A stretch of DNA of 12,487 nucleotides from JAHEJV01 sp964653555. GTDB lineage: Bacteria; Myxococcota_A; UBA9160; SMWR01. The notes under the pieces were generated by a model. It did no database searches. It was not told the DNA's origin and saw nothing but the letters and a program-made list of their open reading frames with translations. The position numbers and the translations under genes were made by a program. Positions within the stretch are counted from its first letter, which is position 1. Each line of letters begins with the position of its first letter. Below, piece by piece: positions 1 to 7,062 of this stretch. The DNA lies in assembly GCA_964653555.1 (NCBI GenBank), contig CAZZFT010000148.1, positions 1 through 12,487 on the forward strand. Reading direction: 5' to 3'.

Positions 1-73
1 CCAGCGCGACCGCGTCGTCGCAGTCGCTCCCGATGTCGGTGTCGAAGAGAAGCGGCCGAGCGCCTCCGCTCAC
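1..73 (-). CDS. Nucleoside hydrolase-like protein, N-terminal fragment (continues beyond window)
   Basis: Seen: reading the minus strand from a GTG at 73 gives 24 codons, MSGGARPLLF followed by DTDIGSDCDDAVAL, before the window ends. Family knowledge: the Asp-rich DTDxGxDxDDAxAL pattern near the N-terminus is the hallmark of inosine-uridine-type nucleoside (ribosyl) hydrolases, where these aspartates bind catalytic Ca2+ and the ribose. The enzymes cleave the N-glycosidic bond of nucleosides or related ribosides in the cytoplasm. The GTG overlaps the TGA stop of the biotin carboxylase gene as GTGA, and no separate Shine-Dalgarno is evident, so translation is probably coupled to that gene. The ORF is truncated by the window edge, so length, completeness and substrate are unknown. 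Family assignment is fairly secure from the motif and its N-terminal position; a true nucleoside substrate is not established. Confidence 0.72.
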   Translation of the reverse strand, partial: MSGGARPLLFDTDIGSDCDDAVAL

Positions 74-2799
74 CGCAGCAGCGCGAGGGTCGCCGCCCGC
101 ACACGCGCCGCGCGATCGGACTCGCTCTCGGGCTCGGTGCGCTCGTCGGGCTCGATCCGGAAGATCGTCTGGCCCTTCGCGACCACGGTTCCGTCCCGGC
201 CCTCCATGAGGTTCTCTGTGACGGTGCCGGAGAAGGGCGCGAGCACCTTGTTGAACATCTTCATCACCTCGATGATGAAGAGCGGCTGCCCGGCCTCGAA
301 GTGCTCCCCGACCTCGATCATCGGCGGCAGGTGCGGCGCTTCGCGCGCGTAGTAGGCGCCGCCCATCGGGGTGACGATCTCGTCGGCGCTCGCGGGCGGC
401 GGCGGGGCCAGCGCCCGGACGTACTCGGAGGCCTTCTCGGCGTCGAGGAACACCTCGGGGAAGACCACCCGCAGAGTCTCGTCGACGGTGACCTCGGAGA
501 ACCCCGAGCGGAGGCCGATCCGCGGGATGAAGAGCAGAAGCTCCAGCCCCAGCTGGTGGCCGCGATGAGCGGCGACGCATGCCTGCCAGAGCGCGTCGTC
601 CGGCGCGATCCGGTCGTCGCGCCTGCCGCCGAACAGCTTCTCCAGGTCCGCCGCGTCGCGCTTGCCGGTGCGCCGTTCGACCTCGGCGTAGAAGGCGTCG
701 GCGGCGTCGAGGATCCGGGCGTCGTCCTCCCAGATCTTCTCCGAGGGAGGCGTGCCCGGGTTCTCCTCCATGTGCAGGAAGTGATAGAGCTCGCGCAGGA
801 AGGAGACCGGGTTGGCGACGAACTCGGGCCGGTCGCCGCGGGTCCGCCAGAGCTCGCCCTCGAAGCGCCCGAGGAATCCGCCCAGGACGTGCGGCCGCGC
901 GAGCAGGCGCTCGATCGGCCGCACCAGGAGCGTCTCCTTCGCCGCGAGCGCGCGGCGGGCGTCGGCGTCGCGCTGGGCGCGCGAGAACTCGGCCAGAGCC
1001 ATCCCGACGTCGACGTCCCGGGCCATCGTCGCCAGGGCTCCGGTCGCCGCCAGGTAGGTCGCCATGAAGCGCGTGTCGGGCTCGGCCATCGGCCCCTTGC
1101 CCAGGAACCAGTTGATCAGCCCGTAGTGCACCGGCCGGTTGGTCTGGAGGTCGTCGCCGCGCAGCTCCATGCGGCGCAGGATCTCGGCGATCCGCTCGTA
1201 GCTCTCGCGCCGGCTCTCGCCGTCGGTGAGCAGCAGCGCCACGTTCGAATCGTAGGCGCCGGCGAGGGAGTAGTAGACGAAGGAGCCGGTGTCGGGGTTG
1301 CGGGTCCCGATGCCCTGGTCGAAGCGGATCTCGCCCTCGATCGGCGTCGACCAGCTGCGGATCAGACCGCCGGCGTGGGGCTGGAGCGCCTGGTTGGTGG
1401 CATTGATCCGCACCTCGACGCCCGACACGCTGCGCACGATCCGCTCTGGCTCCGGGAGCCGCTCGCCGTGCAGCGCGAGCAGGGCCATCGCCTCGATCAG
1501 CCGGTCCACGACGAAGGAGTCCTGCGGATCGTCGGGATTGGTGAACTTCAGGCGGTAGGCGAGCTCGGTGACACCGTGCTCCACCTGGATGCGCGTGTTC
1601 ATCTCCATGAAGAAGTGGTTGAAACCCTCGACGATGCACTCGAAGGTGGAGACGCTGTCCAGGCCCGTGGCCCGACCGAAGATCGCCCCCTCCTCCTCCA
1701 TCCGCGCGAGGGTCCCACGGTCTCCTTCCAGGATCTCGCGGGTCTTGCCCTCGGCGCGCGCGATCTCCACGTCGAGCAGCTCCTGGGTGAGCGACACCTC
1801 GACGAGCTTCTGCTCGTGCATCTGCACCGAGCAGTCGCGCCCGCCCAGGGAGAGGCACCACTTCCCGTTGCCGATCAGCTGGATCTCGTTGTGACGCGTG
1901 CTCTCGAGGTTGAGCTCGATCAGGAAGTTCCGGTTCGAGCCGGGCGGGAGCACCTTCGACTCGGCGAGGACGGCCATCACCGCCGCCGCCACCTCCGCCG
2001 GCCGCGCGACCACGCGTTGTCCCTTGCCGCCGCCGCCGCCGATGTGCTTGAAGCGGATCCGGTTGCTCGGGTACTCCTCCCACATCTCCCGGCACTCGAG
2101 CTCGGCCTGCTTCTGGAGCTCGGCGATGGTGACGAGCTCTGCGTTCCGGGCGTAGCCCGCCTGGAGCAGCGCCTCGGCGTTGTCCTCGAGCGAGCGCTCG
2201 CCATCCCAGGCAAAGGTCAGGGAGTGCTCGGCGGCGAGCGCCTCGAGGGCGGCGCGATCCGCGGCGCGTCGCAGCAGCGCGCGTGCGGTGACCGTATCGA
2301 CACCCGGGATCACCGAGTTGCCCAGCGCGCGCGCCAGCTTCTTTGCCTCGTCCTTCGCCCCCGCCCGCCGGACCACCGACGACGCCGGGCCCATGAAGCC
2401 CAGGCCCGCCTTCTCGATCGCCTCGATGAACTCCGCGTCCTCGGCCATGAAGCCGTATCCGGCGAACACGTGCGTGTAGCCGTGGTCGCTGGCGATCGCG
2501 ACGATCTCGCGGATGCGCTGCTGCTTCTCCGCCTGGCCGATCCCCATGTAGTCTGCGACCCGGTGCACGTTGGCAGGGAAGCGGAAGCTGCGCAGCTCGG
2601 GGGCGAGGCAACGGGCGTAGGTCACCGAGTCCTTCTCGGACAGAAGCATCCCGTACTCGCGCACACCGATCGCGTCGAACACCTCGAAGGCCTCTAGGCG
2701 AACCGGACCGCGGCACACGACCAGGCACTTGATCGGGCTCGGGTCGAAGGAGCGCACCCAGGCGGACGGGTTCTCCCGGTAGGGATTCGCGATGGCCAC
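70..2799 (-). CDS. Acyl-CoA carboxylase large subunit: biotin carboxylase with C-terminal biotin carrier domain
   Basis: Catalyses ATP- and bicarbonate-dependent carboxylation of its own biotin, which then serves the partner carboxyltransferase encoded just upstream. Seen in 909 residues: N-terminal biotin carboxylase domain (about 22-140), ATP-grasp part with glycine loop KHIGGGGGKG (251-260), RDCS at 321-324, K331, E387 and the active-site string EMNTRIQVEH (399-408); biotin carboxylase C-terminal part to about 565; a helix-rich segment of unknown type (about 570-790); and a biotinyl domain with EVMKM, biotin-accepting Lys847. Oddities: about 60 extra residues between the AGAKDEAKK segment and the glycine loop compared with E. 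coli AccC, MHEQK where AccC has RRHQK, and EHG instead of EHP. The start is a GTG placed immediately after the carboxyltransferase TAG, with GGGAG nine bases upstream. Substrate (acetyl-, propionyl-, methylcrotonyl- or another acyl-CoA) is not determinable. Confidence 0.93.
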   Translation of the reverse strand: MAIANPYRENPSAWVRSFDPSPIKCLVVCRGPVRLEAFEVFDAIGVREYGMLLSEKDSVTYARCLAPELRSFRFPANVHRVADYMGIGQAEKQQRIREIVAIASDHGYTHVFAGYGFMAEDAEFIEAIEKAGLGFMGPASSVVRRAGAKDEAKKLARALGNSVIPGVDTVTARALLRRAADRAALEALAAEHSLTFAWDGERSLEDNAEALLQAGYARNAELVTIAELQKQAELECREMWEEYPSNRIRFKHIGGGGGKGQRVVARPAEVAAAVMAVLAESKVLPPGSNRNFLIELNLESTRHNEIQLIGNGKWCLSLGGRDCSVQMHEQKLVEVSLTQELLDVEIARAEGKTREILEGDRGTLARMEEEGAIFGRATGLDSVSTFECIVEGFNHFFMEMNTRIQVEHGVTELAYRLKFTNPDDPQDSFVVDRLIEAMALLALHGERLPEPERIVRSVSGVEVRINATNQALQPHAGGLIRSWSTPIEGEIRFDQGIGTRNPDTGSFVYYSLAGAYDSNVALLLTDGESRRESYERIAEILRRMELRGDDLQTNRPVHYGLINWFLGKGPMAEPDTRFMATYLAATGALATMARDVDVGMALAEFSRAQRDADARRALAAKETLLVRPIERLLARPHVLGGFLGRFEGELWRTRGDRPEFVANPVSFLRELYHFLHMEENPGTPPSEKIWEDDARILDAADAFYAEVERRTGKRDAADLEKLFGGRRDDRIAPDDALWQACVAAHRGHQLGLELLLFIPRIGLRSGFSEVTVDETLRVVFPEVFLDAEKASEYVRALAPPPPASADEIVTPMGGAYYAREAPHLPPMIEVGEHFEAGQPLFIIEVMKMFNKVLAPFSGTVTENLMEGRDGTVVAKGQTIFRIEPDERTEPESESDRAARVRAATLALLR

Positions 2800-4464
2800 C
2801 TATTCGAACTCCCGCTGGGGCCCGGTCATCGGACCAGGCGTGTAGGTCCGCATCAGGAAGTTCAGGTTCTCGGCGAGCACCCGCCGGCTCGTGCCGGGCA
2901 TCACCACCTGCGACACGGACCCGAGGGAGAGGGCCTCCTTCGGGTTCATCAGCTCCGCCTCGTAGCGGGTGGTGAGAGCGGCCAGCCCGGCGTCGCGCTG
3001 CTTCGCCGCCTGGGCCTCGGGTGTGCCGTCGGCGATCGCCTTGCGGTAGTCCGAATCGAGGGCCCGGATCTCGTCCTTGTAGACGAAGTCCTTGCCCGCC
3101 GGACCCATCACCGCGATCCGCGCCATCGGCATCGTGAAGACCATGTCGGCCCCGACGAAGTGCGAGTTGTAGCTGGCGTAGGCGCCGCCGAAGGCATTGC
3201 GGATGATCAGGGTCATCGACGGCACGCGCACGTCGATGATCGAGTCCAGGAAGCGACGACCCTCGAGGATGATCCCGCCCGACTCCTGCTCCCTGCCGGG
3301 AAGGAAGCCCGTGGTGTCCTCGAGGAAGATCAGCGGGATGTTGTAGAGATTGCAGAAGCGGATGAAGCGCGTGCCCTTGCGCGCGGCTCCGATGTCGATC
3401 TGCCCCGAGGCCACCGCCGAGTTGTTGGCGACGAAACCCACCACGTGTCCACCGATTCGGCCGAAGGCGGTGATCAGGTTGCGGGCCCGGGCGGGCTGGA
3501 GCTCGAAGTACTCGCCGTGGTCGCAGATCTGCTGAAGGAAGAGCGTGATGTCGAGGGGTGAGTTCATGCCGGCGGGCTGGTGGAAGGTGCGCCGGAACAG
3601 AATGTCCTCCTCGACCGTGAAGCGATCGATCGGATCGGAGGTGGGCCGGAACGGCGCCAGCTCGGCGTTGTGGTTGGGCAGGTAGGTCAGCAGGCGGAGC
3701 GCCGTGCGCAGGGCGCCCAGCTCGTCGTCGGTGGTGAGGTCGGCGACGCCGTTCAGACCGTGCACGCCGGGACCGCCCAGGTCCTCCGCAGAGACGTCCT
3801 CGCCCAGGACGCTCTTCACCACGCCCGGCCCGGTCAGACCGATGAAGGTCTCACCGGCCTGGACCACGAAGGATCCCTGTCGCGGCAGATAGGCGCCGCC
3901 GCCGGCGTTGTACCCGAACATCAGGCTGATGCTGGGCACGCGCCCGCTGATCCGACGCAGCGCCGTGAACGCCTCGCTGTAGCCGTCCAGGCCGCCGACG
4001 CCGGCGGGCACGAACGCCCCGGCCGAGTCGTTCATCCCGATCAGCGGAATGCCGCGATCGGCGGCCATGTAGATCAACCGCGCGAGCTTTGCCCCGTTGG
4101 TCGCGTCCATCGATCCAGCGCGCAGGGTGAAGTCGTGGCCGTAGACGGCGACGTCACGGCCGTCGATGTCGAGGATGCCGGTGACGATCGCGGCGCCGTC
4201 GAGACTCGGGCCCCAGTTCTGGAAGGTCAGGTTCGGCTCGCGGTCGGAGAGCACGCGCAGCCGCTCGAACACCGTCATCCGGTTCTTGGCGTGCTGCGTG
4301 CGCACGCGATCGGGACCGCCACCGCGCTTCGGTCGTTCGAGCAGCTCGCGCCCGAGCTCGAGCGCCTTGTCGTAGATCGTGTGCGGCGCGTCGGTGGGCG
4401 AGGCCGGGGCCGACACCCCGGCCAGGGGGTTGTCGAGCCGGTATGCGGGGAAAGTCGCGTTCAT
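2800..4464 (-). CDS. Acyl-CoA carboxylase carboxyltransferase (beta) subunit
   Basis: Transfers the carboxyl group from carboxybiotin to an acyl-CoA; expected to form a cytoplasmic complex with the biotin carboxylase/carrier subunit encoded next. Seen in 554 residues: two crotonase-like halves typical of the PccB/MccB/GcdA carboxyltransferase family. The N-terminal half carries MNDSAGAFVP (144-153) and the oxyanion-hole-type NAGGGAY (186-192). The C-terminal half carries LEDTTGFLPGREQESGG (381-397), NAFGGAYASYNSHF (423-436) and MPMARIAVMG (445-454). Length matches the family (about 510-590). ATG start at 4464; no good Shine-Dalgarno precedes it, and the eight bases CCACCTCC a few bases upstream even resemble the anti-Shine-Dalgarno of 16S rRNA. 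It follows the malic enzyme gene by 72 bases and joins the next gene with zero spacing. Residues differ from canonical PccB (DSAGAF rather than DSGGAR), so no substrate is assigned. Confidence 0.93.
   Translation of the reverse strand: MNATFPAYRLDNPLAGVSAPASPTDAPHTIYDKALELGRELLERPKRGGGPDRVRTQHAKNRMTVFERLRVLSDREPNLTFQNWGPSLDGAAIVTGILDIDGRDVAVYGHDFTLRAGSMDATNGAKLARLIYMAADRGIPLIGMNDSAGAFVPAGVGGLDGYSEAFTALRRISGRVPSISLMFGYNAGGGAYLPRQGSFVVQAGETFIGLTGPGVVKSVLGEDVSAEDLGGPGVHGLNGVADLTTDDELGALRTALRLLTYLPNHNAELAPFRPTSDPIDRFTVEEDILFRRTFHQPAGMNSPLDITLFLQQICDHGEYFELQPARARNLITAFGRIGGHVVGFVANNSAVASGQIDIGAARKGTRFIRFCNLYNIPLIFLEDTTGFLPGREQESGGIILEGRRFLDSIIDVRVPSMTLIIRNAFGGAYASYNSHFVGADMVFTMPMARIAVMGPAGKDFVYKDEIRALDSDYRKAIADGTPEAQAAKQRDAGLAALTTRYEAELMNPKEALSLGSVSQVVMPGTSRRVLAENLNFLMRTYTPGPMTGPQREFE
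2809..2813 (-). promoter_or_regulatory. Shine-Dalgarno for biotin carboxylase GTG start
   Basis: On the minus strand GGGAG lies nine bases before the GTG at 2799, inside the last codons of the carboxyltransferase gene. It supports the GTG that directly abuts the preceding TAG stop and implies translational coupling of the two subunits. Confidence 0.6.
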
Positions 4465-4493
4465 TCGGAGGTGGTCCCGCCGGGCGCGGCGCG

Positions 4494-4519
4494 CGGACCT
4501 CGGGCTTGAGGACGGTCCG
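4494..4519 (-). other. Hairpin between malic enzyme and carboxyltransferase genes
   Basis: CGGACC and GGTCCG form a perfect 6-bp stem around a 14-base loop, which can alternatively fold with an inner CCTC/GAGG stem. It occupies much of the 72-base gap and has no T-run after it on the minus strand. It could be a weak terminator, a processing or stability element within an operon, or chance in GC-rich DNA. Confidence 0.3.
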
Positions 4520-4536
4520 GCACCCTACCCGAGACC

Positions 4537-5814
4537 CTAGAGGTTGGCGACCGTCTCCTCGAGACGGCGCCGGTATTCCGCGAGGTCGAGCTTCTGGCGG
4601 GCGACTCCGCTCTCGATGGCCGCCTGGGCCACTGCCAGCGGGACGTATTGGAGGATCCGCGTGTCGAAGGGCTTGGGGATGATGTAGTCGGGACCGAAGT
4701 CGAAGACGTCGCGCGGATAGGCGTCGCGCACCACCTTCGGCACGGCCTCGCCACGCACCGCCAGCTCGGCGAGCGCGTACACGGCCGCGAGCTTCATCTG
4801 CTCGTTGATCTTCCGCGCCCGTGCGTCCAGGGCGCCCCGGAAGATGAAGGGGAAGCCGAGCACGTTGTTGACCTGGTTCGGGTAGTCCGAGCGGCCGGTC
4901 GCCAGGATCGCGTCGGGACGCACGCGCCGGGCGACGTCCGGGGAGATCTCGGGGTCGGGATTCGCCATCGCGAAGATGATGGGGTGGTCGGCCATGCTGC
5001 GCACCATGTCCTCGGTGACCAGTCCGGCCTGGGAGAGCCCGACGAAGACGTCGGCGCCGCGCATGGCTTCGGCAAGGGTGCGGCTCTCGCTCGGCCAGGC
5101 CCACTCCTGCTTGTAGGGGTTCATCCCGTCGCTGCGGTCGGCGTGGATCACGCCTCGGCTGTCGCACAGGGTGATCTGGCGCTCCGGCACGCCGAGGTCG
5201 CGGTAGAGGCGCGCGCAGGCGATGCCCGCGGCGCCCGCTCCGTTCAACACGATGCGCGTCTCGGCGAGCGCGCGGTCGGTGAGCTGGGCGGCGTTGAGCA
5301 GGGCGGCGCCGGAGATGATCGCGGTGCCGTGCTGATCGTCGTGGAAGACCGGGATGTCCAGGCTCTCGACCAGGCGCGCCTCGATCTCGAAGCACTCGGG
5401 AGCGCGGATGTCCTCGAGGTTGATTCCGCCGAAGCCGGGGGCGATCAGCTCCACGGTGCGCACCACCTCGTCGGGGTCCTGGCTGGCGATCTCGATGTCG
5501 AAGACGTCGATGTCCGCGAAGCGCTTGAAGAGGACCGCCTTGCCCTCCATCACCGGCTTGCTGGCGAGGGGGCCGATGTTCCCGAGCCCCAGTACGGCCG
5601 TGCCGTTCGTGACGACCGCGACCAGGTTGCCGCGACCCGTGTACTTGAAGACCAGGTCCGGGTCGCGCGCGATCTCCCGGCAGGGCTCGGCAACCCCGGG
5701 GGTGTAGGCGAGAGAGAGGTCTTCCTGGGTCTTGGTGGGCTTGGTCGGGCTGATCTTGATCTTGCCCGGTCGACCTTCGGAGTGATAGGCGAGCGCCTGC
5801 TCACGCGTGATCAC
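4537..5814 (-). CDS. NAD(P)-dependent malic enzyme, short form without phosphotransacetylase domain
   Basis: Oxidatively decarboxylates malate to pyruvate and CO2, giving NADH or NADPH in the cytoplasm. Seen in 425 residues: SLAYTPGVAEP (34-44) with the catalytic Tyr37, MEGKAVLFKRFADIDVFDIE (89-108) with candidate catalytic Lys, metal-site segment NLEDI (132-136) and FHDDQHGTA (157-165), dinucleotide-binding GAGAAG (192-197) and CDSRGVI (217-223), and the C-terminal NQVNNVLGFPFIFRGALDAR (313-332). The length matches bacterial malic enzymes of about 400-440 residues; MaeB proteins with a fused phosphotransacetylase-like domain are about 750. The reading frame stays open far upstream, but homology begins at this GTG, which has GAGG six bases before it. 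It lies 145 bases downstream of iclR and 72 bases before the carboxyltransferase gene, suggesting a shared metabolic role. Cofactor preference cannot be read safely. Confidence 0.95.
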   Translation of the reverse strand: MITREQALAYHSEGRPGKIKISPTKPTKTQEDLSLAYTPGVAEPCREIARDPDLVFKYTGRGNLVAVVTNGTAVLGLGNIGPLASKPVMEGKAVLFKRFADIDVFDIEIASQDPDEVVRTVELIAPGFGGINLEDIRAPECFEIEARLVESLDIPVFHDDQHGTAIISGAALLNAAQLTDRALAETRIVLNGAGAAGIACARLYRDLGVPERQITLCDSRGVIHADRSDGMNPYKQEWAWPSESRTLAEAMRGADVFVGLSQAGLVTEDMVRSMADHPIIFAMANPDPEISPDVARRVRPDAILATGRSDYPNQVNNVLGFPFIFRGALDARARKINEQMKLAAVYALAELAVRGEAVPKVVRDAYPRDVFDFGPDYIIPKPFDTRILQYVPLAVAQAAIESGVARQKLDLAEYRRRLEETVANL

Positions 5815-5820
5815 GGCGGT

Positions 5821-5824
5821 CCTC
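5821..5824 (-). promoter_or_regulatory. Shine-Dalgarno fixing the malic enzyme GTG start
   Basis: GAGG sits six bases before the GTG at 5814 on the minus strand. Because the frame is open for several hundred codons upstream, this site and the start of recognisable malic enzyme sequence decide the start. Confidence 0.6.
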
Positions 5825-5918
5825 GGAGGGGTGTGGGGGCGAAGACCGGGCCCGGGGCCCGATCGGAACCTGTCATCGTACCAGATCAACCGCCCTTCCG
5901 AGCGCGTCGGAGCGGTCC

Positions 5919-5940
5919 CCCGACCGCCGAGCGGGTCGGG
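5919..5940 (-). terminator. Possible hairpin after iclR (no T-tract)
   Basis: CCCGACC and GGTCGGG form a perfect 7-bp stem around an 8-base loop, 19 bases after the iclR stop. No T-run follows on the minus strand, so it is not a classical intrinsic terminator. It may reduce read-through from iclR into the malic enzyme gene. An adjacent GC-rich inverted repeat near 5944-5962 could compete with it. Confidence 0.3.
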
Positions 5941-5959
5941 CCGAGCCCGGGAGCCCGGC

Positions 5960-6769
5960 TCAGGACGAGTGGCCGAGGGCTCGGGAGAGCTCGTCGGCCG
6001 CGGCGACCGTTCGCAGGCGCAGGTCCCCCGCCAGCGCCTCCTCGCCGACCCGGAACAGCGGGGCCGACACGGAGATCGCGGCGACCAGGTCGCCATCCCG
6101 ACCGTGCACCGGCGCCGCCGCGCAGCCGAGGCCGACCTCGAACTCGCCGAGATCGACGGCGTAGCCGTGCCCCGCCACCGTGCGCAGGTGCTCGAAGAAC
6201 TTGATCGGGTTCTCGATGCTGCGCTCGGTGCGACGGGGCAGCTTGCCTCGCCGCGCCATCCCTTCGTCGAACTCGCGCCAGATGCGCTCGGGAGAGCAAC
6301 CCAGCAGAACCTTGCCGAGCGCGGTGCAGTGCAGTGGAGCCCGCCGCCCGCTGCGGACGGCCACCGCGATCTCGCGCTCGGGCGCCAGACCGGCGACGTG
6401 CACCAGCTCCAGCCCGTCGCGCACGGCGAGGTGGACGGTCTCCCCCGTGTCGTGCTGGAGGCGCTCGAGCACGAGTCGGGCCCGCTCGAGCAGCGGCCGG
6501 GCTCGGCTGAACGCCTGGCCGAGCATGTGGCACGCCAGGCCGAGCCGGTAGCGCTCGGTCGACGGACACTGCTCGATGAAGCCCACCTGCTCCAGCGTCG
6601 CGAGCAGGCGGAAGACATTGTTCTTGTGAAGGCCGAGCCGGCGGGCGAGCTCGGCCACACCGATCTCGTCCTCGTCGAGGAAGGCTTCCAGCAGACGAAG
6701 CGCGTTGGTCACCGTCTGGATCGCGTAGTCGCTCTTCGGCTTCCTCAGCGTCGGCGTCGATGTCGGCAT
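5960..6769 (-). CDS. IclR-family transcriptional regulator
   Basis: Cytoplasmic DNA-binding regulator that responds to a small ligand, often an organic acid or aromatic intermediate. Seen in 269 residues: N-terminal winged helix-turn-helix (about 15-75) with VAELARRLGLHKNNVFRLLA (38-57), then the IclR ligand-binding domain (about 90-265) with the typical GRRAPLHCTALGKVLLG (141-157) and HGYAVDLGEFEVGLGCAAAP (201-220). Size agrees with the family (about 250-270). The ATG at 6769 has AAGGA nine bases upstream. The gene reads in the same direction as the malic enzyme and carboxylase genes, 145 bases ahead of them, so it probably controls them and possibly itself. The ligand is unknown. An IclR protein next to carbon-metabolism genes is common, so the regulatory link is an inference from position. 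Confidence 0.95.
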   Translation of the reverse strand: MPTSTPTLRKPKSDYAIQTVTNALRLLEAFLDEDEIGVAELARRLGLHKNNVFRLLATLEQVGFIEQCPSTERYRLGLACHMLGQAFSRARPLLERARLVLERLQHDTGETVHLAVRDGLELVHVAGLAPEREIAVAVRSGRRAPLHCTALGKVLLGCSPERIWREFDEGMARRGKLPRRTERSIENPIKFFEHLRTVAGHGYAVDLGEFEVGLGCAAAPVHGRDGDLVAAISVSAPLFRVGEEALAGDLRLRTVAAADELSRALGHSS

Positions 6770-6902
6770 CCGCCTGCGTCCTTGGCCCCTCAGCCGCGAT
6801 CACAAGCGCCCGGACGTCGGGTGATGGGAAAGGGGGGCACCCAGAAAGTCCCATCGCACCGTCGACGCCGGTCTCCGCGACGCGTGCCGCGGACGTCAGG
6901 TT

Positions 6903-6930
6903 CTTATCGCAGCGTCGGGAAGAGTGTCAA
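6903..6930 (-). promoter_or_regulatory. Sigma70-type promoter for iclR
   Basis: On the minus strand a perfect TTGACA -35 (6930-6925) is followed after 16 bases by GATAAG (6908-6903), a 4/6 match to TATAAT. Expected transcription start is near 6896, about 127 bases before the iclR ATG. It is the best promoter match in the window, in the only sizeable gap upstream of the minus-strand metabolic cluster. Confidence 0.6.
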
Positions 6931-6988
6931 CCGAATCGTGAGCAGAAAAATCCGGCAGAGGACGCATCGACTCTTCTCTGTGTATACG

Positions 6989-7027
6989 GTCCACCGTCCA
7001 CCGTCCGACGCGGAATACGGAATCCGT
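6989..7027. repeat. Short tandem repeats and palindrome upstream of the iclR promoter
   Basis: GTCCACC is repeated in tandem 2.6 times (6989-7006). Shortly after, CGGAAT occurs twice one base apart (7011-7016 and 7018-7023), the second copy overlapping the palindrome ACGGA-A-TCCGT (7017-7027). They lie about 60-100 bases upstream of the predicted -35. They could be regulator-binding sites, for instance for the IclR protein, or simple chance repeats. Confidence 0.4.
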
Positions 7028-7041
7028 CGCCGAGCTCGAAG

Positions 7042-7054
7042 CGACCCGGGGTCG
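7042..7054 (-). terminator. Small hairpin just after lspA stop
   Basis: CGACCC-C-GGGTCG is a near-perfect palindrome eight bases after the lspA TGA. No T-run follows, so termination here is uncertain. It is the most likely transcript end for the PBP-lipoprotein-lspA group before the separate iclR promoter. Confidence 0.3.
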
Positions 7055-7062
7055 GGAATTTC

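Larger units (their letters stand above)
6770..7062. other. Intergenic region between lspA and iclR, holding the iclR promoter and repeats
   Basis: No convincing coding sequence was found in these 293 bases. It carries a sigma70-like promoter toward iclR, two short tandem repeats with a small palindrome (6989-7027), and a hairpin just after lspA. The composition is less GC-rich around 6900-6990 than in the neighbouring genes, as expected for a regulatory region. The predicted iclR leader is about 127 bases, and no known riboswitch was recognised in it. Confidence 0.6.

Noticed and set aside
301..2697. 798-codon open frame opposite the biotin carboxylase gene
   Set aside because: It is an antisense shadow of a clearly recognisable gene in GC-rich DNA; the product is Arg/His/Leu/Asp-biased and matches no family.
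4648..6204. Long plus-strand open frame opposite the malic enzyme and iclR
   Set aside because: Antisense shadow; its product shows only biased composition and no motif, while the opposite strand holds two complete recognised proteins.
5815..6660. In-frame upstream extension of the malic enzyme gene through iclR
   Set aside because: The extension is only the absence of stops in GC-rich DNA; homology begins at GTG 5814, which has its own Shine-Dalgarno.
6989..7006. Possible CRISPR or satellite-type repeat
   Set aside because: The unit is only 7 bases, repeated fewer than three times without spacers; treated as a short tandem repeat.
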